Source: Spirochaetaceae bacterium (GTDB lineage Bacteria; Spirochaetota; Leptospiria; Leptospirales; Leptonemataceae). From it: DNA of 64,000 nt. A program made the translations under genes and the position numbers. Positions 42,584-51,589 of the stretch are shown here, piece after piece. The stretch's first letter is position 1. Every line of letters starts with the position of its first letter. Below the pieces are notes generated by a model. It was not told the DNA's origin. It did no database searches and worked only from the letters and a program-made list of their open reading frames with translations. Location of the stretch: assembly GCA_002729885.1 (NCBI GenBank), contig PBUB01000007.1, forward strand, positions 143,064 through 207,063, given 5' to 3'.

Positions 42584-45500
42584 CGTGTTCATGCCAGAAG
42601 GTCATGTAGCCGAGATCACTTACGAATATGATGAGCGTCTCCTTCGCGAACGGGGCCTTATGGAGGAATTCCAGGTCTTTTACTATCACAAAGGCAGCGA
42701 TCGATGGTATCCTCTAACGGACGTAAAAGTAGACACTCAGAACAATCGCGTTACTGCCCGAACCAATCATTTTACTCCTTTTGTCCTTACGGCTCTGCCA
42801 GCGCCTGCAGATGGAGGTGTTTTTGACCCACCCCAGTGTATTGTAGATGCCCTGGACGATCCCTCGGGCTCCATGGCCGGTCCGAAGTGGAGTCGTCTGG
42901 ATGTAGGCTTTAAGTATTATATTGATCGCGGCTATACAATCCGTCATAATGAGGATTTCTATGACCTGGGCTTCAATGAAGCCCTGGGTATTGCCACCTG
43001 TAATGGCGGCAACCATGCCTCTTCCAGCATATTCTGCGGTCCTCAGGGGCAGCATAAATACAACAAGGATCCAGACTACCTGGACTTCTCGTTGCCATTC
43101 GATGCGAAAGTATATGTTATGTACGATCGCCGTGGAACAGAGCGAGCAGGATGGCTTGCAGATATGGGGTTTACTCAGATTCCAGATAAGTTCATCGAAT
43201 CTACCGATGGAGTGGGTTACTACCTCGTCTATGAGAAGGAATATCCATCTGGATCTCAAGTTACGCTTCCGGGGAATCATTACGACCTTGCCAATCCCAA
43301 CCAGATCGATACAAACTATTTCGTTGCGGTATTACCGCAGGGAGACTGGGCAGCAGATGCAGGCATCGATTGCTCAGGAGAGCCCCTTCGCCCTGCTTCG
43401 CCGGAAGGAATTTCTCTTATTCCTGGTTCCGATCAGGTATCCATTGTTCTGGACCAAACTATCGACCGAGATGTCACCGGCCTTATTGTGCGAAGACGCT
43501 TGCTTGAGCCGTCTCTTTCACCGGAATACGGTGAAGCTGTAGGACTGGCCATTGAAGATCCTGGCTACATTATCGATGCCGGCCTGACAGAAGGCATGAC
43601 CTACTACTATAGCTTTTTCGCAGTGACGGACAGCGGATTGTATTCTCCTCCTCTGGTAATTGAGGTTCAAACTGGGTCGGATGATGATGGGGATGGTCTG
43701 GCCAACTATTACGAAAACAATCCTTCCATTGTCTACTACGGAGGCGATGGAACCAACAGCAATGAGGCCGACACAGATGCCGACGGCATTGATGATCTAA
43801 CCGAGATCTTGAATCTCACAGATCCCACACACAGTGATCATACAAATCCTGTGATTACAGCCTTTGAAGACGACGGTACCATTAGCACAATTCCTGTTGC
43901 TCGCTTCAACATTGAGGTAGATGATATATCCCCGATTACTGGCTGGTATTTATCCACAGGGACAGAGCCTCCGCCCAATGATTCCACGAATTGGCTCACC
44001 GAAGAACCCACAACATGGGATGTTCCACAAATTGGCGAGCTCAGCCTTAACCTCTGGGTCCGCGATGAAGCAGGCAACGTAAGCGAAATGGCCACCCTGG
44101 AACTGGATTTTCCATATCTCAATTACAGCAATCGCTTCATAATCTTTGATCCCAGAGATGATGATTTTCAGACTACGACAACTAATCCAACGGATCTGGC
44201 CTATTATCTGGAGCATACCGGCACCGATGCAACAACCAATAGCTTCGGTAAGAATTACTTGCTTTCCATTTCCGGTGGCCAATCAGCATTCGTGCAGCAT
44301 GCCGGGAATATTGGCACAGCCGATTATGATTTGAGCGGAAGCAGTCCGCTGCCGCCCGGTTCAGTGATCTCTTCCTTGCAATACAACTCAAACCAGGATT
44401 ACTGGCTGGTTTCCTATTTCATTAGAGAGGGATACTCGCCTACTACGGAATGTCCGGTGGTCAAGCAAGCTCAGTGCTTCATGACCCTGAGATACAATGA
44501 GTCCACTGATACTCTGGTGACCCTGGATTCCGCGCATATAACAATTCCAGACGTCGCGACCCGCTGGGGGGATCCGGGAGAACTCATCCTGGATCCATCA
44601 GGACCGGGCTTCCTTATAGCTATGAATGCTCAATACGTCCTGGAAAACGTTGATAATTCTATTAACCAGTACCCCTGGCATGAATACGTAATTCTAATTC
44701 ACGGAACCATTGAAAATGGACAAATCCAGGAGTTGCTCTTTTCGCATAAGTGGGCCCTGGAATACCTTCCAGGAGAAGAGATTCCTGCGAACCTGAATCA
44801 AAAGGGTTGGACCAGACAGGCCATCTCTCCTTCCGGAGAGGTCCTGGTCTTGACTGCACCTCCTCAGGGGGTGCGTTCACCGCGCGGATGGAATAGCATG
44901 AATGGAATCGATGTCTATTCCCTGGATTTTTCCGACCCCGGTATGGATCCCGAGGCACGGGTTCAAAAGGTAGGAACCTTTTTTCATTTGATTCGCTACT
45001 TTGACGTGGCTTTCATAAGCGAAACAGAAGCGCTTGCAATTACCAGCACGGGTCTGGAAAGACTGGTTTTCGATCCAGCGAGCCGCCATTTCACTTCCCG
45101 CACCCCGGTCCACAACTTCGGGGAGACCGTCGCTTCAGGCCAACTTCACATGGGCCCCGACAATACAATCGGGATGGTAAAATACGGAAACCGTGCTCAG
45201 CTCTTCGCCTACGACAGTGAGAACGTAAGGATTTCGTGGACTAAAACACTGGTTGATTTGCGACCGGAAGGATTGGAAGAGGTGGACCGGGTAACATTTA
45301 ACCATCTACCTCAGGGAAACCAGCCTCCGAGAATCACCTTTGAGTTAGATCCGGGAAAAAGAATCTTAACCCCCGAGGGATGGAGCTATCCTTTCCGCGG
45401 AGTATATCGGCCGAACGCAGGTTGTTCATCAGGGGATTGGTTCTGGAGCACTCTTGATGGGGCGGATCCTTATGGCAAATGGAGCGTTGGAAAAGTACGA

Positions 45501-46343
45501 TACTCGGATCCGGATGCTCAAAGGTGTGATATCGCGAATACACCAATTAACTTGAGTCAATCCGGCACCACCTCTCCGGGACCGGGATCCCTCGAAACTC
45601 CCATGGATCTTTTCACCGGGGTGGAAACAAATGGTCAAAAGGCTCGAGCAGTGCTTCAAATTCTTGAGAGCCTAATCGGAAGCCAAGCATCACGGTTGTG
45701 TCCCACAAAGCTGCTAGCAGACCAAAGGGTTCAGAATATTTTTCCCATAACTCCCAGGGAAGCCGGGGATTACCAAATCACGGTGGAAGCTACTGACTCA
45801 CCGGGTAGCTGTGAAGGTCGTGACCAGACGGTGCGCGCCACATTGCTACTACGAGCAAGGCGGCCCCAGGGAGACCCAAGACACGGTTTCATCCAGCCCG
45901 AGTACTATCCGAAGGCCCCGGGCAGTCTTCAGAAGTTCTCATTGAGCGAGGCACCCTCACCTGCCCCGTCGGGCACAGTTGAATTATATCACAGATTTCA
46001 GTGTGACTATCAGTATGTTGTATGTGTGATTAGGGGTAGCTTCGGTCCGGAATGTTTTTTCGAGAGAGATATAACCGAGTCTATTGTAGCTCCAGCGACG
46101 CATGCTTCCTGCGGCTCGGAACAAAACAAGACTCCCTACTGGCACACTACGTTCTATCAGGGACTGGTTCCTGGCTCGGGTAATGGCATAATTTACCACG
46201 CGCCCAAAAATGTTGAACTACCGTTTCCGCAAGGCCTGTTTATGGACGGAGCCCATGGTTTTATCTTTCTAAGAAATGACACCAAGCTCCTCAACTATGC
46301 CCCTCTATACCACGGCCAGTGGAGCGGCTACGAAGACCTGTAG
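42225..46343 (+). CDS. Giant multidomain lipoprotein, copy 1
   Basis: A 1372-residue lipoprotein, signal ending 'GIPFVSAC' (Cys27). Domains by eye: a ZU5-like beta domain ending 'ARTNHFTPFVLTALPAP' (about 60-200); a beta module with 'VYVMYDRRGTERAGWLADMGF' and 'LPGNHYD...NYFVAVLP' (about 250-385), like the small sandwich in some secreted lyases; an Fn3-like domain (about 395-480); thrombospondin-3-type calcium repeats 'DDDGDGL' and 'DTDADGIDD' (about 483-530); an Ig-like domain (about 540-630); then a long beta-rich region that may be a propeller; and a final conserved 'GYEDL' end. No enzymatic motif is seen. It should be displayed at the surface. Confidence 0.85.
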   Translation: MESRTIHKLKKQGLLLLLAGIPFVSACIAFLPSATSKSEEERKWFLLDLVSSPDRNALISSPPTVGADGYDPALFTVDQKEDQEEIAVPIYGKHYVSVGHIFDIDVDTSKIPGAPEEYQSVFMPEGHVAEITYEYDERLLRERGLMEEFQVFYYHKGSDRWYPLTDVKVDTQNNRVTARTNHFTPFVLTALPAPADGGVFDPPQCIVDALDDPSGSMAGPKWSRLDVGFKYYIDRGYTIRHNEDFYDLGFNEALGIATCNGGNHASSSIFCGPQGQHKYNKDPDYLDFSLPFDAKVYVMYDRRGTERAGWLADMGFTQIPDKFIESTDGVGYYLVYEKEYPSGSQVTLPGNHYDLANPNQIDTNYFVAVLPQGDWAADAGIDCSGEPLRPASPEGISLIPGSDQVSIVLDQTIDRDVTGLIVRRRLLEPSLSPEYGEAVGLAIEDPGYIIDAGLTEGMTYYYSFFAVTDSGLYSPPLVIEVQTGSDDDGDGLANYYENNPSIVYYGGDGTNSNEADTDADGIDDLTEILNLTDPTHSDHTNPVITAFEDDGTISTIPVARFNIEVDDISPITGWYLSTGTEPPPNDSTNWLTEEPTTWDVPQIGELSLNLWVRDEAGNVSEMATLELDFPYLNYSNRFIIFDPRDDDFQTTTTNPTDLAYYLEHTGTDATTNSFGKNYLLSISGGQSAFVQHAGNIGTADYDLSGSSPLPPGSVISSLQYNSNQDYWLVSYFIREGYSPTTECPVVKQAQCFMTLRYNESTDTLVTLDSAHITIPDVATRWGDPGELILDPSGPGFLIAMNAQYVLENVDNSINQYPWHEYVILIHGTIENGQIQELLFSHKWALEYLPGEEIPANLNQKGWTRQAISPSGEVLVLTAPPQGVRSPRGWNSMNGIDVYSLDFSDPGMDPEARVQKVGTFFHLIRYFDVAFISETEALAITSTGLERLVFDPASRHFTSRTPVHNFGETVASGQLHMGPDNTIGMVKYGNRAQLFAYDSENVRISWTKTLVDLRPEGLEEVDRVTFNHLPQGNQPPRITFELDPGKRILTPEGWSYPFRGVYRPNAGCSSGDWFWSTLDGADPYGKWSVGKVRYSDPDAQRCDIANTPINLSQSGTTSPGPGSLETPMDLFTGVETNGQKARAVLQILESLIGSQASRLCPTKLLADQRVQNIFPITPREAGDYQITVEATDSPGSCEGRDQTVRATLLLRARRPQGDPRHGFIQPEYYPKAPGSLQKFSLSEAPSPAPSGTVELYHRFQCDYQYVVCVIRGSFGPECFFERDITESIVAPATHASCGSEQNKTPYWHTTFYQGLVPGSGNGIIYHAPKNVELPFPQGLFMDGAHGFIFLRNDTKLLNYAPLYHGQWSGYEDL

Positions 46344-46399
46344 CGCGTTGCACCTCCCATATGCGCAAGATAACGGATAATTCAAGAGCAGAGAAAGAT

Positions 46400-46758
46400 A
46401 TGGAATCAAGAACTATTCATAAACTTAAAAAGCAGGGACTTCTGCTGCTTCTTGCGGGCATACCTTTCGTATCTGCCTGTATTGCATTTCTGCCTTCTGC
46501 CACCAGCAAATCCGAGGAAGAACGAAAATGGTTCCTTCTGGATCTGGTTTCCTCCCCGGAGCAGAATGCACTGATTTCAAGTCCGCCTACGGTGGGAGCG
46601 GACGGATATGATCCAGCCCTTTTCACTGTGGATCAAAAAGAGGACCAGGAGGAGATCGCGGTACCCATCTATGGAAAGCATTACGTATCTGTAGGTCATA
46701 TTTTCGACATTGATGTAGACACATCCAAAATTCCCGGCGCGCCTGAGCAATATGAAAG
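46400..46758 (+). repeat. Direct repeat arm 2 (5' end of giant lipoprotein copy 2)
   Basis: Partner of 42225-42583, in the same orientation about 4.2 kb away. Further islands of near identity occur inside the genes, for example 43894-43960 against 48066-48140. The arrangement can recombine to delete or duplicate one gene. Confidence 0.85.
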
Positions 46759-49700
46759 CGTGGTCATGCCGCCGGGCCAGTTCGCAGAGATTACATACGA
46801 ATACGATGAACGAATGCTACGAGAACGGGGACTGATTGAGGAGTTTCAGGTATTTTCATACGATAAGCGATCGGGACAGTGGATTCCGGCCATCGACGTT
46901 GAAGTGGATTTAGAAAACAACAGAGTTACTGCTCGCACCAACCATTTCACTCCCTTTGTATTGACGGCCCTGCCGGCGCCGGCAGACGGAGGGGTATTCA
47001 CTCCTCCACAGTGCATAGTAGATGTCCTGGACGATCCGGCTGGCTCCATGACAGGCCCAAAGTGGAGTAGAATCGATGTAGGATTCAAATATTATCTCGA
47101 TCGCGGGTATACCATCCAGCACAACAATGCATTTTACGATCTAAAGCTCAATGAATCCCTGGGAATTGCCACTTGTAATGGCGGAAACCATTCCTCCTCC
47201 AGCGTCTTCTGCGGCCCGCAAGGACAGCACAAGTACAACAGCGATCCGGATTATCTGGATTTCCAGCTTCCCTTCAATGCGAAGGTCTACATAATGTATG
47301 ATGGGCGCGGTAGTGTCCGGGCCAACTGGCTGGCTGATATGGGATTTGCACAAGTGGCAGACACCTTTATTGAAACCACCGATGACGCTCAATACTACGA
47401 AGTCTACGAAAAGGAATATGTAGCCGGTTCTCAGGTAACCCTCCCGGGGAACCATTACGATATAGATAATCCGAATCAGATCCGCACAAACTACTTTGTG
47501 GCTGTGCTACCTCAGGGCGACTGGGCCGCAGATGCAGGTATCGATTGCTCCGGGGAGCCCCTTCGCCCTGCTTCTCCCGAGGGAATCTCTCTTATTCCGG
47601 GGTCCGATCAGATTTCCATTGTTCTGGACCAAACCATTGACCGAGATGTCAGCGGCCTAATAGTCCGAAGACGTCTGCAAGAGCCATCCCTTTCGCCGGA
47701 ATACGGCGAAGCTGTAGGATTGGCCATTGAAGAACCTGGCTACATCGTTGATACCGGCCTTACAGAAGGTATGACCTATTACTACAGCTTTTTCGCAGTC
47801 ACGGAGTCCGGACTTTATTCGCCACCTCTGGTTCTTCAAATTCAAACTGGACCGGATGATGATGGAGATGGTCTGGCCAACTACTACGAAATCAACCCAT
47901 CCAACACTTACTATGGAGGCGATGGCACAAAGTCCAACATGGCAGACACCGACTCGGACGGAATCGATGATTTGACGGAGATCTTGCGTCTCACGGATCC
48001 AACAAACGGAGACCACTCTGACCCGGTTATAACTCTCTTCGAAGACGATGGGACAAATAGTACAATGCCCGTTGCTCGCTTCAACATTGAGGTAGATGAT
48101 GCATCCCCGATTACTGGCTGGTATTTATCCACAGGCTCAGAGCCTCCTGCGAACGATTCGGAGGATTGGCTCACAGAGGAGCCTACAACCTGGTCAGTAC
48201 AGCAGTTAGGGGAACTCACCCTGAATCTATGGGTCCGGGATGAAGCAGGCAACGTAAGCGAAATGGCAAGTCTGGAGTTGGATTTTCCATATTTTGAGTA
48301 TGCGAAGAGCTTTGCCATATTCGATCCTCGGGACAATGAGTATCAGCACAACAATGTAGATCCGATTAGCGGCCCCCCAAATCAAGGACAGGCTGGGTGG
48401 AATGCCACAACACATAGCTTCGGCCAGGAATTCGTACTGTCTGTGTCGGGAGGTAGTGGTGTCTGGGTTCAAAGTGCAGATGCAATTGGAACTTCGGTTT
48501 TCGAATTCTCTGGACCAAGTCCCCTGCCCAACGGCTCAGTGATTTCTGCTATAGCTTACGATTCCCGCGATGACTTCTGGCTTGTTTCATATTACATTGC
48601 AGACGGTTTCTCTCCAGATCCCATGTGTCCGGTGGTCAATCATTTACAATGCTTTGTTACCTTGCGGTACGATGAAGGCAACAAAGAACTTATCACTCTA
48701 GATAGCAAGTATACAAGCATTCCAGAGAACGCAACCAGATGGAACGACGGAAGTCCCATCGCCCTCAGGCTAAACGATGTTGGATTTGCCCAGATAGTAA
48801 ACGCCCAATACCTCCTGGAAGACTACGATACATCAATCAATCAGTATCCATGGCATGAATACATGCTGATTTTTCATGGGCAGGTCGAGGATGGAATAAT
48901 CTCCAACCTGACCTTTTCGCATCAGTGGTCCTACGAGCATCTACCCGGACAGGAAGTAGTAGCATCCCAGAATAGGCCTGGATGGACGCGGAAGGCAATA
49001 TCTCCCTCTGGAGAATCCATTGTGGTCATTGCTCCGCCAAACGGTGTTCGATCCCCCCGTGGCTGGAATTCCAATCAAGGTCTGGACGTCTATAGAGTCG
49101 ATCTTGTGGCCCCTTCTTTGGCTCCTGAATCGCGAACTCATAGGATAGGAAGCTTCTTTGGTCAGGTTCAGTATTTTGATTTGGCTTTTGTCACCGAAAC
49201 CGAACTCCTTGCTTTAAGCGAAAATGGTCTGGAGCTCCTACAATTTGACCCGGCCACTTACCAGATTCAGCAACGGTCCGTCTTGATGCCGATAACCGGT
49301 GGAGTGGAATCTGGCCGTCTTGAATTAAGCCGGTCTGGGTCCCTTGGAATCATCAAGCACGGCACTGCAAAACTGATCTTTTCGTACGATCCGACAGAGA
49401 AAGATATTCCCTGGTCCACTCCCATGGATGATCTTCGCCCCGGTGGGTCTACACCGGTGGATCGAGTAGCTTTCCAGGATTTCGCACGTGGTAATCAGCC
49501 GCCTCGCCTCACCGTAAGGTTGGACAAGGGGTATCGGATTGTTCATCCCGGAGGCATCATTTATCCATTTACCGGGGTTTACACTGCCGGTCAGGACTGT
49601 GCGGACCCCAGCTTTTTCTCCAATGGCTACCAGAGTAGCCCATCAAGCAAATGGAACATGGCTCAGGTTAAGTATTCGGACCCTGACGCTAGCAAATGCG

Positions 49701-50539
49701 GAGTGAGTGACAGTCCTTCAGTGCTCGGCCAAGCGGGATCCAGTGCTCCCTCAGCCTCTGCTCTCCAGACCCCGATGGATATTTTTCCCAACCTTGACCT
49801 CAGGAATAGCTGGCTTCATCGGATATTCATGGAAGACCTCCTGGGCCCAGTTGGGAGGCGCATTTGTCCGCAGACATTATCACTCTATGGAAACAATGAT
49901 GCTGGAATACCAATTACACCCCGGGAGGCGGGCGATTACTCCCTCACAATACAGGCCACTGACTCCAGAGGCACATGCGAAGGCCGCGACCAGACGGCAA
50001 CAGCCACTCTTCACCTTCGGGCAAGAGAACGCTATCGAGATTCTTCCTGGGAACTGATTCGCACCGACTCATACCCGGAGCCCCGGTCCGACTTGCTCCA
50101 CTTTACCCTGGAATCGAACATTAGCGGAGCGCCAAAGAGATTCAGCCGATTTCGGTGCCAGGTTAATACTGTAGTTTGCATCCGCTGGGGACACCTCTTT
50201 GCCTGCCTGCCCAACTCGCATCTGGGACTGGTCAACGTCGCCGAAGAGTCCGAAGCAAAATGTGGTCCGCCCATCTTCTTTATGAAACGGTGGGTTTCCC
50301 CCAATGGAAATGCAGCACCACTTTCGGCGTATAAGCCCCTACGAAAGTACTATTACAAAGCTGACCATTACTGGAATGAATCCTGGGACCAGAGCGTATA
50401 CAATACAATCAATTTCGAGCAAGACATTGACCCGTTTGATACCGCTGATTTCAGGGGCCTCCTATTTATTCAGACGGAAACCATGATACCTATCGAAACC
50501 CTCTACAATGGCCACTGGTTCGGCTACGAAGACCTGTAG
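46400..50539 (+). CDS. Giant multidomain lipoprotein, copy 2
   Basis: A 1379-residue paralogue of the preceding gene, started at ATG 46400 where the sequence becomes collinear with copy 1; the longer frame from 46319 overlaps copy 1. Domain order is the same: lipobox VSAC, ZU5-like domain ending HFTPFVL, 'VYIMYDGRGSVRANWLADMGF' module, Fn3-like, calcium motifs 'DDDGDGL' and 'DTDSDGIDD', Ig-like domain, long beta region, and the ending 'GHWFGYEDL'. The last ~150 residues are the most diverged from copy 1. The start lacks a strong ribosome site and lies 56 bases after copy 1, so one transcript is likely. Confidence 0.85.
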   Translation: MESRTIHKLKKQGLLLLLAGIPFVSACIAFLPSATSKSEEERKWFLLDLVSSPEQNALISSPPTVGADGYDPALFTVDQKEDQEEIAVPIYGKHYVSVGHIFDIDVDTSKIPGAPEQYESVVMPPGQFAEITYEYDERMLRERGLIEEFQVFSYDKRSGQWIPAIDVEVDLENNRVTARTNHFTPFVLTALPAPADGGVFTPPQCIVDVLDDPAGSMTGPKWSRIDVGFKYYLDRGYTIQHNNAFYDLKLNESLGIATCNGGNHSSSSVFCGPQGQHKYNSDPDYLDFQLPFNAKVYIMYDGRGSVRANWLADMGFAQVADTFIETTDDAQYYEVYEKEYVAGSQVTLPGNHYDIDNPNQIRTNYFVAVLPQGDWAADAGIDCSGEPLRPASPEGISLIPGSDQISIVLDQTIDRDVSGLIVRRRLQEPSLSPEYGEAVGLAIEEPGYIVDTGLTEGMTYYYSFFAVTESGLYSPPLVLQIQTGPDDDGDGLANYYEINPSNTYYGGDGTKSNMADTDSDGIDDLTEILRLTDPTNGDHSDPVITLFEDDGTNSTMPVARFNIEVDDASPITGWYLSTGSEPPANDSEDWLTEEPTTWSVQQLGELTLNLWVRDEAGNVSEMASLELDFPYFEYAKSFAIFDPRDNEYQHNNVDPISGPPNQGQAGWNATTHSFGQEFVLSVSGGSGVWVQSADAIGTSVFEFSGPSPLPNGSVISAIAYDSRDDFWLVSYYIADGFSPDPMCPVVNHLQCFVTLRYDEGNKELITLDSKYTSIPENATRWNDGSPIALRLNDVGFAQIVNAQYLLEDYDTSINQYPWHEYMLIFHGQVEDGIISNLTFSHQWSYEHLPGQEVVASQNRPGWTRKAISPSGESIVVIAPPNGVRSPRGWNSNQGLDVYRVDLVAPSLAPESRTHRIGSFFGQVQYFDLAFVTETELLALSENGLELLQFDPATYQIQQRSVLMPITGGVESGRLELSRSGSLGIIKHGTAKLIFSYDPTEKDIPWSTPMDDLRPGGSTPVDRVAFQDFARGNQPPRLTVRLDKGYRIVHPGGIIYPFTGVYTAGQDCADPSFFSNGYQSSPSSKWNMAQVKYSDPDASKCGVSDSPSVLGQAGSSAPSASALQTPMDIFPNLDLRNSWLHRIFMEDLLGPVGRRICPQTLSLYGNNDAGIPITPREAGDYSLTIQATDSRGTCEGRDQTATATLHLRARERYRDSSWELIRTDSYPEPRSDLLHFTLESNISGAPKRFSRFRCQVNTVVCIRWGHLFACLPNSHLGLVNVAEESEAKCGPPIFFMKRWVSPNGNAAPLSAYKPLRKYYYKADHYWNESWDQSVYNTINFEQDIDPFDTADFRGLLFIQTETMIPIETLYNGHWFGYEDL

Positions 50540-50574
50540 CCCCAAACCGCCCCATAACCCTCTTGCGCTCCTCC

Positions 50575-50597
50575 ATGGGCCCATAACTCTGGGCCCA
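50575..50597 (+). promoter_or_regulatory. Two GGGCCC palindromes overlapping the MoxR start
   Basis: ATGGGCCCAT (50575-50584) and TGGGCCCA (50590-50597) lie 15 bases apart, the second running into the ATG. As self-complementary repeats they can pair with each other in RNA and cover the start codon, or bind a repressor. No Shine-Dalgarno sequence is visible. Confidence 0.4.
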
Positions 50598-51433
50598 TGA
50601 GCAGCGATTCCTCTCAGCAGCCAAACTTTCAGGGCACCGATCAATATTACCTTTCCCCTGAGCTGGGTGCCATTGTAAATATGGCCATTGCCATGGAGAA
50701 GCCTCTCCTGCTTACCGGGGAGCCTGGCACCGGAAAGACTCAGCTGGCATTTGAAATCTCCCGTAGTCTGGGTATGGACCTTGAGGTGCTGCGGGCCAAA
50801 TCCACCATTCGCGGCGAAGAAGCGTGCTATGTTCAGGATACAGTACTCAGATTGAACGATGCCCGCTTTGGTACAGAGGCCAGCGGCCGGGATGTAAATC
50901 AGTTCTACGATTATGTTATCTGGGGCCCCATCGGCCGGGCCTTTCGCGCAGAAAAACGATGTGTGCTTCTTCTGGATGAAATCGACAAAACCGAGTCCGA
51001 TGTCCAGGACAATCTTCTGGATGTTCTGGAGGATATGGAATTTACCATCCGCGAGGTAAACGATACCATCAAAGCAGTTCATCGTCCGGTCATCATCATA
51101 ACTTCCAATGCGAAAAGAGAGCTCAGCGACCCATTTCTTCGAAGATGCTTCGCACATCATATTGCCTTTCCCGAAGAATCCGAGATGCGAGAAATCCTGG
51201 ATCTTCATTTCGATGAGCTGGATAGCCAGCTCGTAGATGTATCTTTGAAGGTATTCTATGAACTTCGCAGCCGTGGCCTGGAAAAGGCCCCGGCCACCGG
51301 GGAACTTATTCACTGGATCGAAGCTTTGCAGCGGTCCGGCAAAAAGCCAGAAGGACTGACGGATCTTCCCTTTCCTGGTATATTGATGAAGCGAGCGGCA
51401 GATCTACAGAATTACAGGGCCGGCCGCATATAG
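50597..51433 (+). CDS. MoxR-family AAA+ ATPase
   Basis: A 278-residue AAA+ ATPase. Walker A is GEPGTGKTQ (about residue 38), Walker B 'CVLLLDEIDK', sensor 1 'VIITSNAKREL', arginine finger region 'SDPFLRRCF', followed by the lid domain. MoxR ATPases act with VWA proteins as chaperones for metal-cofactor enzymes or envelope complexes, and the next gene codes for such a partner. The ATG lies within a GGGCCC palindrome. A 156-base gap separates it from the VWA gene on the same strand. Confidence 0.92.
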   Translation: MSSDSSQQPNFQGTDQYYLSPELGAIVNMAIAMEKPLLLTGEPGTGKTQLAFEISRSLGMDLEVLRAKSTIRGEEACYVQDTVLRLNDARFGTEASGRDVNQFYDYVIWGPIGRAFRAEKRCVLLLDEIDKTESDVQDNLLDVLEDMEFTIREVNDTIKAVHRPVIIITSNAKRELSDPFLRRCFAHHIAFPEESEMREILDLHFDELDSQLVDVSLKVFYELRSRGLEKAPATGELIHWIEALQRSGKKPEGLTDLPFPGILMKRAADLQNYRAGRI

Positions 51434-51589
51434 AATATAGCTGGACATCCGCTTCTGAAAGGATTGATGATTCTGGGCATTCGATGAGGGGATGGGCACT
51501 CAACACCTGGATGATTGAGTTTCTAAAACTTTTGTGCTCAGTAAAAGCGCGATGAGCTGCAATTGAAGCATGAAGAAAGAGTAAAACCG

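Noticed and set aside
50462..51313. 283-codon minus-strand frame opposite the MoxR gene
   Set aside because: Antisense to Walker A/B-containing MoxR; spurious.
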